From Planctomycetota bacterium (GTDB lineage Bacteria > Planctomycetota > PLA2 > JAEUHO01): 32,909 bases of DNA. The stretch lies in contig JASJDY010000063.1 of assembly GCA_030065025.1 (NCBI GenBank), forward strand, positions 1-32,909. Direction: 5' to 3'. The notes below the pieces were generated by a model. That model saw only the letters and a list, made by a program, of their open reading frames with translations. It was not told where the DNA came from and ran no database searches. A program made the translations under genes and the position numbers. Positions 23,970 through 32,711 of this stretch are shown here, in pieces; position 1 is the first letter of the stretch; every line of letters begins with the position of its first letter.

Positions 23970-25319
23970 ATGCCGCAAGAACCCGCCGCCCTGACCGCCC
24001 TCGAGCGCCTGGTCCGCCAGGGCTCGGATGCGGACCTGCGCCGGTTCCTCCTGCTGCTGCAGCCGCCGGAGATCGCGGACCTGATCGAGGCACTGCGGAC
24101 ACCGTCGGATCGCTCCCGGGCGTTCCAGGCCATCGTCGGCATCGACGAGAAGGCCGACGTCATCGGCAGCATGGAAGAGGAAGAGGCGGCGGACGTCCTG
24201 GAGGATCTGGCGCCGTCCGAAGCAGCGGACGTCCTCGAGGAGATGCAGACGGACGACGCGGCGGACGTGCTGCAGGCCATGGAGGAGGACCGCAAGGAAG
24301 AGGTCCTGCGTGAGATCGAGCCCGAGGAGCGCGAGGAGATCTCCACGCTGCTGGAGTACCCCGAGGAGAGCGCCGGCGGGATCATGCAGACGGAGCTGGT
24401 GCGCGTGCGCATCCGCCATCGCGCGCGCGCGGCGGTCGAGGAGATCCGGCGCACGCGGGACGAGGTCGGCGAGCTCCACGAGGTGTTCGTCGTAGACGAC
24501 CAGGGCCGCCTGAAGGGCTGGGTCAAGGAGCGCGCGCTGATCCTCGCCGAGGACAGCACCCCCATCGAGGCCATCACGATCCCCGTCCAGATCAAGGTGC
24601 CGGTCACGATGGACCAGGAGGAAGTCGCCGACCTGGTGCGCGACTACGACCTGTCCTCGGTGCCCGTCGTGGACGATCACGACCACCTGCTGGGCCGCAT
24701 CCTCGTGGACGACATCGTCGACGTCGTCGTCGAGGAGGCCACGGAGGACATCGCGCGTGCGGCGGGTACGGATCCCGAGGAGATCTACGAGCCGTCGGTC
24801 GCGGTCGCCTTGAAGTCGCGTTCGCCGTGGCTCCTGGCCACGTTCCTCGGCGGACTCGTGGCCGCCATCGTGATCAACGCCGGCGACGAGCTCGTGAAGG
24901 ACGCCGGCAAGCTGTTCATCTTCATCCCCGTGATCATGGGCATGGGCGGCGGCTGCGCGACCCAGACGGCGACGGTCACGGTGCGCTCGCTCGCGCTGGG
25001 CCGCATCGGGCTCGGCAGCGTATGGCCCGTGGTGCGCAAGGAGGCGCTCGTCGGGCTCGTGCTGGGCGCGGCGACCGGCCTGCTCGTCTGGGTCACGGCG
25101 GCGGTGCTGAACCACGAGAGCCTGTCGGTCGCGTGGATCGCCGCGTTCGCGATCTTCGGCACGATCTGCCTGGGCACGCTGTTCGGCGTCGTGACGCCGC
25201 TGGTCCTGGACCGGACGGGCGTCGATCCGGCAGTGGCGACGCATCCGCTGGTCACCACGGCGAACGACATCATCGGATCCCTGCTGATACTGGCGTTCTG
25301 CTTCCTTGTGCTGATGTAA
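23970..25319 (+). CDS. mgtE: Magnesium transporter MgtE
   Basis: This is a Mg2+ channel of the inner membrane gated by cytoplasmic Mg2+. It has 449 residues in the family order: an N-terminal helical superhelix (1 to about 125, with repeated E-AADVLE motifs), two CBS domains (about 135-260; LSSVPVVDDHDHLLGRI in the second) and a C-terminal five-helix pore (about 285-449). The pore carries IMGMGGGCATQTATVTVRSLALG, where many homologues have GNxGTQ. It also carries TTANDIIGSLL, which holds the conserved pore Asp. The GNAG-to-GGCA variation is mild. No clear Shine-Dalgarno sequence precedes ATG 23970. It converges with the next gene, with nine bases between stops. Confidence 0.94.
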   Translation: MPQEPAALTALERLVRQGSDADLRRFLLLLQPPEIADLIEALRTPSDRSRAFQAIVGIDEKADVIGSMEEEEAADVLEDLAPSEAADVLEEMQTDDAADVLQAMEEDRKEEVLREIEPEEREEISTLLEYPEESAGGIMQTELVRVRIRHRARAAVEEIRRTRDEVGELHEVFVVDDQGRLKGWVKERALILAEDSTPIEAITIPVQIKVPVTMDQEEVADLVRDYDLSSVPVVDDHDHLLGRILVDDIVDVVVEEATEDIARAAGTDPEEIYEPSVAVALKSRSPWLLATFLGGLVAAIVINAGDELVKDAGKLFIFIPVIMGMGGGCATQTATVTVRSLALGRIGLGSVWPVVRKEALVGLVLGAATGLLVWVTAAVLNHESLSVAWIAAFAIFGTICLGTLFGVVTPLVLDRTGVDPAVATHPLVTTANDIIGSLLILAFCFLVLM

Positions 25320-25328
25320 TCGCGCAGC

Positions 25329-26642
25329 TCAGCGAGCGCGCTTCAGACGACGCTGCATGCGCTCGATCACCTCGCGCATCTCCTCGAGCTCTTCGCGCAG
25401 CTCTTCCAGCTCTTCGCGAAGATCCTCGATCTGCTCTTCTTCCTCGTCGTCGTCATCCTCGTCATCGTCGTCGTCTTCGTCACGCGCCCGGTGCTTGTAG
25501 TAGCGCGCCAGCCGCGCAGAGAGCTCGGCCTTGTCGCCGTCCTCGAAGCGCTTCCATAGCTCTGCGGCCATCCACAGCACCTCGGCCAGCTCGAGCAGCT
25601 CGGGCGTGTCCTCGAGGATCTCGCGGGCTTCGTCGTCCTCTCGGTCGGCGAGGAGCACGCGGGCCGATCGGATGCCCCGCTCGAGGATCTCCATCGCCTC
25701 GCGGCGCTCCGCCTCACGCAAGGCCGGCATCGCCAGCTTCATGATGCGGATGCGCGTCTCGAGTTCATCGATGTCCCACTCGCCGCGCAGTTCCTTCTCG
25801 CGGCGTTCGGCGCGCCGCTGGTCCTGCTTCTGCCACATCCGACCCAGGTCCGCCATCAGCTTCGCGTGGCGCTTGTCGCCACGGTCGTGCAGGAGCTCGG
25901 CGGCGAGCAACATGCAGGCTGCCATCTTCTCGCGCGACGGCGCGCTCTCCAGGATGCGGGCGGACTTCTCGTCGCGCTTGTCGTGCAGCCGGATCTCGAG
26001 CGCGTGCTTCCCGTGCTCGAGCGCATGCGCGTGGTCGCGGCGGCCTGCCTTGACGAGCACCTTGACCGCGTAGCCCATCAGCTCGATCCACTCCTCGGCG
26101 CGCTCGCGCTCCGAGCGCTCACGGTGCGCGCCGGGGCGGACGCCGTGGCGCTCCACCTCTGCGTAGATGCGGCGAAGGTGATGGGCCTCGTCCTCACGGC
26201 CCAGGGCGAGCAGCGCCTCCATGCCCTGCTTCAGTCCACGCAGAATGGCGTGGCGTCGCTTTTCGGCATGCTCTGCATCCTCGTGGCCGTGGTGGCGACG
26301 CTCGTCGTGCTTGTGGTCGTGATGCTTGCCGTCGTGGTGCTTGCGGTCGTGATGCTTCTCGTCGTGATGCTTGTCATCGTGGCCGTCACGACGCTTGCGC
26401 CGCTCGAGGTACTCGGCGATGTGCCGCCGCAGCTCCATCGCGCGCTCATGGACCTCGCGCGCCTCCTTGGCGTGCCCTTCCGCGCGTAGCCTCTTCGCCT
26501 CCATCACGAGCTGCTCGAGCTTGGTCATCACGGCGCGGTACTCGCGCTCTTCCTCGTCGGCGCCGGCCGGCGTGACGAGGACGCTCCCCAGGATCAAGGG
26601 CAGCAGCAGGACGACGAACCACGGGAACAAACGCGCACGCAT
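25329..26642 (-). CDS. Secreted His/Asp/Lys-repeat coiled-coil protein
   Basis: The protein has 437 residues. The start is ATG 26642 with GGAGGTGAG upstream; the ORF-track start at 26906 runs through repeats. The signal peptide is MRARLFPWFVVLLLPLILG and beyond. Next come a charged helix, then tandem KHHD-x pentapeptides with a 15-bp DNA repeat (about 26301-26382), and a long run of helical segments resembling TPR/SEL-like counting units. The chain ends in a DEDDDD/EEEE acidic stretch and a leucine-zipper-like coiled coil. The His/Asp array suggests binding of Zn, Ni, Cu or Co outside the cytoplasm, which is inference only. The family is not recognised. It converges on mgtE, which is suggestive for metal handling but not evidence. 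Confidence 0.8.
   Translation of the reverse strand: MRARLFPWFVVLLLPLILGSVLVTPAGADEEEREYRAVMTKLEQLVMEAKRLRAEGHAKEAREVHERAMELRRHIAEYLERRKRRDGHDDKHHDEKHHDRKHHDGKHHDHKHDERRHHGHEDAEHAEKRRHAILRGLKQGMEALLALGREDEAHHLRRIYAEVERHGVRPGAHRERSERERAEEWIELMGYAVKVLVKAGRRDHAHALEHGKHALEIRLHDKRDEKSARILESAPSREKMAACMLLAAELLHDRGDKRHAKLMADLGRMWQKQDQRRAERREKELRGEWDIDELETRIRIMKLAMPALREAERREAMEILERGIRSARVLLADREDDEAREILEDTPELLELAEVLWMAAELWKRFEDGDKAELSARLARYYKHRARDEDDDDDEDDDDEEEEQIEDLREELEELREELEEMREVIERMQRRLKRAR
26301..26382 (-). repeat. 15-bp coding tandem repeat (KHHDx)
   Basis: Four to five 15-bp units (GTCGTGATGCTTNNN on the plus strand) encode KHHDE, KHHDR, KHHDG and KHHDH. The units differ mainly in the last codon. 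Copy number could vary between strains. Confidence 0.75.
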
Positions 26643-26758
26643 CGCTCTCACCTCCAGGGCCTCGGGTTGAGGGCCCGTGCTCAAGGTAGATCCGCGGCCG
26701 GGTGCGGGGCAATCGGGTGCGCGGGAATCGTGAGGGGGCCCACGAGGGGAAGGACGCG

Positions 26759-26925
26759 GTAGGGGCATCCCGATGCCGACCGCAGGTCGGCAGAGTGGTT
26801 GCCCGTTGCGCCTCCCCGGGACCGGTCGCAACGGAGATCCGGACCTGCAATGGAACGCTCCCCGAGGCCGGGACGGGTCGGGCAACCACTCGCCCTTGCT
26901 ACGCAATGGCTCGGGATGCCCCTAC
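26759..26925. repeat. Inverted pair of GTAG palindromes (REPIN-like), 167 bp
   Basis: The left copy 26759-26804 has GTAG, outer GGGCA/TGCCC and inner TGCCGACC-gca-GGTCGGCA. The right copy 26880-26925 is inverted, with outer GGGCA/TGCCC and inner GCCCTTGC-tac-GCAATGGC (one mismatch). The ends form a perfect 17-bp terminal inverted repeat, GTAGGGGCATCCCGA plus flanks. Both copies share the GGGCA outer stem, unlike the GGGCGG type elsewhere, so the two ends of a pair evolve together. Confidence 0.85.
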
Positions 26926-26985
26926 AGGCAACCGACCGAGGGGCAGGTCACCTCATGCGCGGACGCGGCTGGAGCATGTGTAACC

Positions 26986-27064
26986 GGGCGGGCGTTCGTC
27001 GGCCCTGCGGGCCTCCTCCGGCCGCCCCTACAGCCCCCCGCGAATGGGAAGGCCATTGGATGAT
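26986..27064 (-). repeat. Single GTAG palindrome with 5' arm (minus orientation)
   Basis: The core is 26986-27031, read on the minus strand as GTAG, outer GGGCGG/CCGCCC and inner GGCCC-gca-GGGCC. The 5' arm on the minus strand starts GATCATCCA (27056-27064), as in copies 1 and 21506. An ATGCTCCAGC segment follows the palindrome, also as in those copies. The whole 26643-27069 interval is occupied by repeats, and I see no gene in it. Confidence 0.8.
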
Positions 27065-27069
27065 CAGGG

Positions 27070-27912
27070 CTACTTGGTGGCGCCGGTCACCGCAGCGACG
27101 GGCTTCTTGACGTAGTTCGAGTACGTCGTCGTGATCTTCATGTCACGGCCCATCATCTTGCTGTTCATGACGGACTTGAGCGTGCCGCCCGGGAAGCTCG
27201 GCGCCATGATCATCGTCACGGTCGAGTTGCCCATCTGCGTTCCCGTCGTCATCTTCATCTCGCGACAGTTGAACGTGTGCTTCCCGATGGTGTGCGAGAC
27301 GCTCAGGCGGTTCACCTGCCAGCTCATCGTGGCGTTCTGTCCCATGATGTTGGCCGTGGTCTCCATCTTGAGGACGCCCAGCGTCGGATGCACCCAGACC
27401 TTGCCCTTGCTGAAGGTGGGCTTCATGGAGCCGCCGCGGCCAGGGGGGCCCTTCGGCATGGAGTCACCGAAGAAGGCCTCCATGCTCTTCACGGTCTTGA
27501 CCTTGCACGTGTAGGTCTTGCCCTCGACCTTGACCGTGCCCTCACCGGCGTCCACGACCTGGTCCTTCATGTTGAGGGTGCGCACCTTGGGCTCGGTCTG
27601 CGTGTTCGTCATGGTCCGACCCATGGTCGTCGTCTCGACCTTGATCGTGTAGCTGTCCTTGTTGATGGCGGTCAGCGTGTACTTCGCCGTGGTGGTCATC
27701 TTGCCGCCCTTGGGCATGCCGGGCATATCCGGCATGTTGGGCATGTTCGGCATGGGGATCGTGGTCGTCGTGGTGTAGCTGCTGCCCACGCCGTGACCCT
27801 TCCAGCCGGACTCACGCTTGGCCCACTTGTCGAGGCCCCACTCGCTGGCATCGGCAGGGGCGGCGGACAGACAGATGGCAAAGACGAGAGCTAGTGATGC
27901 AAGCGTGCGCAT
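27070..27912 (-). CDS. Secreted Met/Thr-rich protein of unknown function
   Basis: The protein has 280 residues with a Sec signal peptide (MRTLASLALVFAICLSAAPADA). ATG 27912 has GGAGG upstream. A spacer of repeated NMP/DMP/GMP tripeptides at about 53-68 leads to a beta-rich domain dominated by Thr, Lys and Met strands (KMTTTAKYTL, YTIKVETTTMGRTM, TFNCREMKMTT). Two Cys in the domain (in YTCKV and FNCRE) could form a disulfide. I do not recognise the family. The pattern of alternating strands looks like a lipocalin- or barrel-like periplasmic protein, which is a guess. It is divergent from the His/Tyr-rich gene at 28096. Confidence 0.8.
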   Translation of the reverse strand: MRTLASLALVFAICLSAAPADASEWGLDKWAKRESGWKGHGVGSSYTTTTTIPMPNMPNMPDMPGMPKGGKMTTTAKYTLTAINKDSYTIKVETTTMGRTMTNTQTEPKVRTLNMKDQVVDAGEGTVKVEGKTYTCKVKTVKSMEAFFGDSMPKGPPGRGGSMKPTFSKGKVWVHPTLGVLKMETTANIMGQNATMSWQVNRLSVSHTIGKHTFNCREMKMTTGTQMGNSTVTMIMAPSFPGGTLKSVMNSKMMGRDMKITTTYSNYVKKPVAAVTGATK

Positions 27913-28095
27913 GGGGACCTCCGGGTTCCTTCCAAGGCGGTGTTATAGCCGTTCCCGGGGGCTTCGTCCGAACTCGCCGGCCCGGTGTGTGGGCCCGTGC
28001 GGCCCGCGCGGGCGCTGGTAGGCTGGAAGCCGTCGGATCCCGGTGCTCCCCGGCACGGCTCCGGGTCCTTTTGCTCCACCGAAAGGACCTCTCCC

Positions 28096-28515
28096 ATGCG
28101 CACCATCCTCTTGACCGGAGGAGCCCTACTCCTCCTGGGCGTCGCGGCCCTGCTCGCGGCGCCGGACGCCTCGGCGACGACGATCGTCCGCGACACGGCC
28201 GTGACCGTGACCGACGGCTCGAGCTTCGGCTACCGCTGCGCGCCCCGCCGCCGCGTCGTCGTGCGGCGCCACTACGTTCGCCGCGGATGCCAGCCGACGA
28301 CCGTGCGGCGCGTCTACTACCGCCCCTCCTGCTACCGGACCACCTACTACCGTCCGTACTACTACCGCCCCGCCGTGCACGTGGGCGTCGGCTTCGGCTA
28401 CCACTATGGCCATCGCCATTACTACGGCCACCGGCACCACTACGGGCATCGCCACTACGGCCACCGGCACCACGGACACCGCCACGGCGGCCGCTACGTA
28501 GGACGCAGGCGCTGA
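28096..28515 (+). CDS. Small secreted Tyr/Arg/His-rich protein
   Basis: The protein has 139 residues, with ATG 28096 chosen for its AAAGGA site and signal peptide (MRTILLTGGALLLLGVAALLAAPDASA). The mature chain goes from an Arg-rich stretch through YYRP repeats to a C-terminal array of GHRH(H/Y) units (about 28408-28490). It is very basic and His-rich, with three Cys. Candidate roles are metal binding or a structural envelope component. Neither is shown, and the family is not recognised. With the KHHD protein 1.5 kb away, this locus has two unrelated His-array exported proteins. Confidence 0.78.
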   Translation: MRTILLTGGALLLLGVAALLAAPDASATTIVRDTAVTVTDGSSFGYRCAPRRRVVVRRHYVRRGCQPTTVRRVYYRPSCYRTTYYRPYYYRPAVHVGVGFGYHYGHRHYYGHRHHYGHRHYGHRHHGHRHGGRYVGRRR

Positions 28516-28618
28516 CATCCCCACCGGGGGCGCTTGCCGGCGGCGCCCCCCCATCGTTCTGCCATCCCGAGGCCGGATCCGGTAGACTCCCGGCTGGTTG
28601 ATCGGGCTGGGAGAACCC

Positions 28619-29665
28619 ATGGGATATCGGACTGCAGGCGCGCTGCGCGCCGCCCTCTTCATCGTGCTTGCCGCGGGCTGCTTCGGACTCGGCGCGGACG
28701 TCGCGTGGGCCCAGGGCGCAGGTGAGGTCATGGAGGTCGTCGAGGCGCCGCCGCCCGCGGACGAGGTGCGCTTCGTCCGGCACGCTTCGTCTCGCACCGT
28801 CTGGGACGTGACGGCCGAGGTCGGCCTCACCCTCATCGAGGATCCCGAGGGCATCCTCGGCGAGCCGGTGCCCGGGGGCGTCACGCCCTTCGACTACGGC
28901 GTCAACAGCTACGACCCCGCATTCGCCGCTCGCTTCACGGTCGGCTACCGGGACGGCCGCGGCACGCGCTGGGAGGGCCGCTTCGCCTGGCTCGGCAGCG
29001 CCGACGACAGCTCGCGCCAGACGGGCCAGTTCGGCTTCCGCACGCAACCGGGCGGCACGCTGCTGCTCTCGCCGACTGCCACCACGACGCTCTCCACCGA
29101 GACCGAGGCGTGGAGCGGCGAGATCAACTGGTGGCGCCAGTGGAGCTGCGATCCCTGCGCGCTGATCGAGTACGGCATCGGCGCCCGCGTGATCGCGATC
29201 GACGACGAGGTCACGGCCACCAACTGGGCCGGCCTGGCACCCAACGCCTTCCTCAGCGCCGAGGCGCAGAACCGCTTCATCGGCGCCCAGCTCATGGCCG
29301 CGTACCGCAGCCAGCCGACGGGCTCGTTCTCGTGGTCCGCGAGCGGCAAGGTGCTGCTGGGTTGGATGAACCGCGACCTGACCGAGAGCGACACCTCGAT
29401 CGTCACGGGCGGCACCACGACGAACGGCTCCCGCGAGGAGACCGACTTCACGTGGGGCTTCGAGCTCGAGGTCTCCGCCCTCTGGCGCGTGATGAACCGC
29501 ATCGGCATCACGGCCTCCTACACGCTGCTCTACCTGGACGAGGTCTCGCGCGTCGAGGACGTGCTCGACTTCTCCCAGGCCGCGACCGGCTCCTTGCAGA
29601 TGAAGGACGCCAGCGACTCCGCACTGATCCACGCGTTCTTCGTGGGCGTGCGCCTCGACATCTGA
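28619..29665 (+). CDS. BBP7-like outer-membrane beta-barrel protein
   Basis: The protein has 348 residues. ATG 28619 has GGGAGA upstream and gives a clean signal peptide ending VAWAQ. The rest is made of alternating amphipathic strands typical of a barrel (FAARFTVGYRDG, WEGRFAWLG, IEYGIGARVIAIDDEV, FIGAQLMAAYRS, RIGITASYTLLYLDEV). It ends in an aromatic/hydrophobic terminal strand, HAFFVGVRLDI. The layout resembles the planctomycetal BBP7 (putative beta-barrel porin-7) family: a long strand-rich barrel with INWWRQW and a GARVIAIDDEV-type strand. Assignment is by pattern only. It is followed 57 bp later by the beta-helix lipoprotein gene, probably in one operon. Confidence 0.72.
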   Translation: MGYRTAGALRAALFIVLAAGCFGLGADVAWAQGAGEVMEVVEAPPPADEVRFVRHASSRTVWDVTAEVGLTLIEDPEGILGEPVPGGVTPFDYGVNSYDPAFAARFTVGYRDGRGTRWEGRFAWLGSADDSSRQTGQFGFRTQPGGTLLLSPTATTTLSTETEAWSGEINWWRQWSCDPCALIEYGIGARVIAIDDEVTATNWAGLAPNAFLSAEAQNRFIGAQLMAAYRSQPTGSFSWSASGKVLLGWMNRDLTESDTSIVTGGTTTNGSREETDFTWGFELEVSALWRVMNRIGITASYTLLYLDEVSRVEDVLDFSQAATGSLQMKDASDSALIHAFFVGVRLDI

Positions 29666-29722
29666 CCTGTTGACGATCTGAGCGAAGGGACAACGGCCAT
29701 GGGGCCGTGGGAGATGAATGTC

Positions 29723-31837
29723 ATGAAGCGCTACTCGATGAGCCTCTGCGTACTGCTGATGATCGCGTGTGCCGGCTGCGGCTCGGGCTTCACGCTCGGT
29801 GAGGGCACGGTCACCGTGAACGGCCTCGCCCCGGGCCAGGCCATCCTCTGCGGCGACACGTCGACGCTCGTGTCGTTCACGGGCAGCGGTTTCCAGAGCG
29901 AGCACGGCCTCGAGCTCAGGATCCTGTGGACGGCCGTCTCCGGCACCCCGTTCGACGAGGGCACCTCCGCCACCGCCGAGACGACGGGCACGGCGGTCAG
30001 CGACACCCTCTTCCAGTGCACCCTGCCCGAGGCGTTCGGCACGTTCCCCGTCCTGATCACGGTCATCCTCCCGGGTGGCAACCAGGGCACCTCGCCGCCC
30101 GTGACCCTCGCGGTCGGCGGCGAGCTCGGCCCGCCTGACGCCATCGACGATGTGTACGGCGCGATCGGCAACGTACCGCTCACCGTTCCCGCCGGCACGG
30201 GCGTGCTCTTCAACGACGAAGACGGCGACTGCAGGCCGAGCATCGACACGGAGGATGCCAAGATCAGCGTGTCGGGCTCGCAGGCCCTCACGAGCGGCAG
30301 CGTCGTGGCCTACGACTCCACGACCACGCTCGGTGGCAGCGTGGTCATGCAGCCCGACGGCAGCTTCGTCTACACACCGCCGCTCGGTGTCGGCGCGCCC
30401 GCGGAGGTCATCGAAAACACGACGGACACGTTCACCTACACGCTCGAGCAAAGCGGTGGGCAGGACGTGGCCACGGTCCGCATCGACATCTGCGAGGTCG
30501 TCTGGTTCATCGACGACAGGGCCGCGCCGGGCGGCAACGGTCAGTTCCAGAGCCCCTTCAACTCGCTCACGTCCTTCATGGCGCAGCAGTTCGCGGGCGA
30601 GAGCGACGACCCCGAGGAAGGCGACTGGATCTTCGTCTACCAGGGCAACTCCTCGACCTCGAACCCCTACGACGACGGGATCACGCTCAAGTCGTTCCAG
30701 AAACTGATCGGTCAGGGCGTGGACCTCGTCGTCTGCGGCCAGACGATCGTGACGGCGACCGACCGTCCCGTGCTGACCAACTCCGGCATCTCGATCGGCG
30801 AGACGATCGGGGGCCCGGTGATCGTGCTGGGTGACGCGAACGAGGTCCGGGGCCTGTCGACGGACGGCGGTCAGTTCGGCATCTACGGCTTCGGCGTGAG
30901 CGGCTCGACGATCGTCGACGAGGTCGACATCCAATTCCCGATTATCGACGGCATCCGGCTCGACAACACGTCCGGCAACTTCCAGATCGGGGATCCGGCG
31001 GGAACGGGGAATCCGGCAGTCGACATCATCGGCGGCGGCGGCAACGGGATCCGCATCGGCGGTGTGAACGGCCCCACGGCCAATGCTCGTGCCCTCACCG
31101 GGGGCGGGCCCACGGTCAACGTCTACAGCACGGACATCGAGGACTTCCCCAGCGCCGGCATCCGCTGCATCGACGCGAACCTCAACATCAACTTCCTCAT
31201 CGTCGACGCGGTAGAGACGGGCGTCCTGTTCCACACGCTCAACCCGGGCTCCGGCTGCACGCTCGACATGATCAACTCCAACATCGGTCTGCAGCAGCAG
31301 GTCCGCCTCCACGGTGTGGACCTGCAGAACTTCGGCGCCGACATCGACGCGAACGTCTCGTTCAACGACATGAACTGCCTTGAGCCCTGCATCTACGCGC
31401 AGGCGCAGGCAGGCCCCGGCATCTTCCTGGCGTTCGACTCCAACTCGTTGACGACGGGTCTTGCGCTCGACGCCGACGCGTTCCCCACGGTGTCGCTGCA
31501 GGGCGTGGAGGGCGGCATCACCGTGACGTCGATGCAGAACAACACCATCGTCGGCACGGGCTTCGCCAAGGGCATCCAGGCGGTCGCCTGCATCTTCGAC
31601 GCCAATCCGGCGACGATGGGCTTCGAGGCCGTCCCCGGCGGCACGCTCGGGCTCGGCCAGAACGCGACGTCGCGCATGGAAGGCAACTCGCTGGAGTTCG
31701 CCAGCTGCTTCGGCGCCCTCGACCTGGGCGCGACGACGATCTGGCAAGAGGGCGGCGATCCCGCCGGCTTCGTGAACAGCGGCGGCGGCCTGACGCTCAC
31801 GTTCACCCCGGCGCCGACCGTCAACCACGTGCCGTAG
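29723..31837 (+). CDS. Surface lipoprotein with IPT-like, cadherin-like and parallel beta-helix domains
   Basis: The protein has 704 residues. ATG 29723 is chosen for GGGAGA spacing over the ORF start at 29699. The signal peptide ends in IACAGC (atypical lipobox, Cys19). Domains in order are as follows. An IPT/TIG-like Ig fold lies at about 25-135 (VTVNGLAPGQ, FTGSGFQS). A cadherin-like/VCBS-type unit follows at about 140-265 (DAIDDVYGAIGN, VLFNDEDGD, GSFVYTPP). A right-handed parallel beta-helix runs from about 265 to the end, with the rung pattern G-I-x-I/V-x-N. The architecture is that of a surface adhesin or polymorphic outer-membrane protein. No catalytic residues of pectate-lyase-type helices are evident. 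Confidence 0.82.
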   Translation: MKRYSMSLCVLLMIACAGCGSGFTLGEGTVTVNGLAPGQAILCGDTSTLVSFTGSGFQSEHGLELRILWTAVSGTPFDEGTSATAETTGTAVSDTLFQCTLPEAFGTFPVLITVILPGGNQGTSPPVTLAVGGELGPPDAIDDVYGAIGNVPLTVPAGTGVLFNDEDGDCRPSIDTEDAKISVSGSQALTSGSVVAYDSTTTLGGSVVMQPDGSFVYTPPLGVGAPAEVIENTTDTFTYTLEQSGGQDVATVRIDICEVVWFIDDRAAPGGNGQFQSPFNSLTSFMAQQFAGESDDPEEGDWIFVYQGNSSTSNPYDDGITLKSFQKLIGQGVDLVVCGQTIVTATDRPVLTNSGISIGETIGGPVIVLGDANEVRGLSTDGGQFGIYGFGVSGSTIVDEVDIQFPIIDGIRLDNTSGNFQIGDPAGTGNPAVDIIGGGGNGIRIGGVNGPTANARALTGGGPTVNVYSTDIEDFPSAGIRCIDANLNINFLIVDAVETGVLFHTLNPGSGCTLDMINSNIGLQQQVRLHGVDLQNFGADIDANVSFNDMNCLEPCIYAQAQAGPGIFLAFDSNSLTTGLALDADAFPTVSLQGVEGGITVTSMQNNTIVGTGFAKGIQAVACIFDANPATMGFEAVPGGTLGLGQNATSRMEGNSLEFASCFGALDLGATTIWQEGGDPAGFVNSGGGLTLTFTPAPTVNHVP

Positions 31838-31847
31838 CCGCACCGGC

Positions 31848-32711
31848 GTGAGCGAAGCGCCGGCCCTGTACGACCCGTCGGCGCTCGTGCGCTTCGGGAC
31901 CTCGTCTTTCTCGTCGAAGGACTGGGTCGGCCCCTTCTATCCTCGCGGCATGGCGCCGGGCGCGTTCCTCACGGAGTACGCCCGGCACTTCGATACCGTC
32001 GAGGTGGACGCGACGTACTACGCGCTGCCGAGCGCGCGGCTCGTCGACGGCTGGCGCGAGAAGGTGCCCGACGGATTCCTGCTCTCCGCGAAGTTCCCGA
32101 AGTCGATCGTGCACGCCGGCAAGACGTACAAGCCGGATCCCACGCGCATCCTCGACCCCGACGCCACGTACGAGGACCGCGACGTCTTCCTCGAGCAGAT
32201 GCGTCGCATGGGCGACAAGCTCGCGTACCTGCTGATCCAGTTCCCGTACTTCAACCGCGCCACGTTCCCCTCGGCAGGGCCGTTCCTCGAACGCCTGGAC
32301 ACCTTCCTGCGCGACCTGCCCAAGGACGACCTGCGCTTTGCCGTCGAGATCCGGAACAAGGCCTGGCTCAAGGAGGACTTCGTCGAGCTGCTGCGGCGGC
32401 ACGGCGTCAGTCTCGTGCTCGTCGACCAGGCCTGGATGCCGCACGGCGACGAGGTCACGCCGCGCTTCGACGTGCTGACGGGCACGGACTGCTACATCCG
32501 CCTCCTCGGCGACCGCAAGGAGATCGAGAAGATCACCAAGTCGTGGGGTGAGGAGGTCATCGACCACACCGACCGCATGCTGCGCTGGGCGACGCTCATC
32601 CGCGGCATGATGAAGCAGGGTGTGCGCAGCTTCGTGTACGTGAACAACCACTACGCCGGACACGCGCCCACGACGGTGAGGCGCCTGCGCGAGATGGTGG
32701 AGATGGAGTAG
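31848..32711 (+). CDS. DUF72 family protein (YecE-like TIM-barrel)
   Basis: The protein has 287 residues. Family marks are VRFGTSSFSSKDWVGPFYP at the N-terminus, FDTVEVDATYYALPS, FLLSAKFPKSIVH, AYLLIQFPYFN, RFAVEIRNKAWL and the C-terminal FVYVNNHYAGHAPTTVRRL. DUF72 proteins adopt a TIM barrel related to AP-endonuclease-like folds, but their reaction is not established. The start is GTG 31848, ten bases after the stop of the beta-helix gene, with a poor ribosome site. The TAG stop (32709-32711) is part of a GTAG palindrome. Confidence 0.92.
   Translation: MSEAPALYDPSALVRFGTSSFSSKDWVGPFYPRGMAPGAFLTEYARHFDTVEVDATYYALPSARLVDGWREKVPDGFLLSAKFPKSIVHAGKTYKPDPTRILDPDATYEDRDVFLEQMRRMGDKLAYLLIQFPYFNRATFPSAGPFLERLDTFLRDLPKDDLRFAVEIRNKAWLKEDFVELLRRHGVSLVLVDQAWMPHGDEVTPRFDVLTGTDCYIRLLGDRKEIEKITKSWGEEVIDHTDRMLRWATLIRGMMKQGVRSFVYVNNHYAGHAPTTVRRLREMVEME

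Noticed and set aside
27812-31843. A 1343-codon minus-strand ORF across the barrel and beta-helix genes
   Set aside because: It has low-complexity Arg/Asp/Val composition, no family motif, and lies opposite genes with signal peptides and recognisable domains. It is a shadow of biased codon use.
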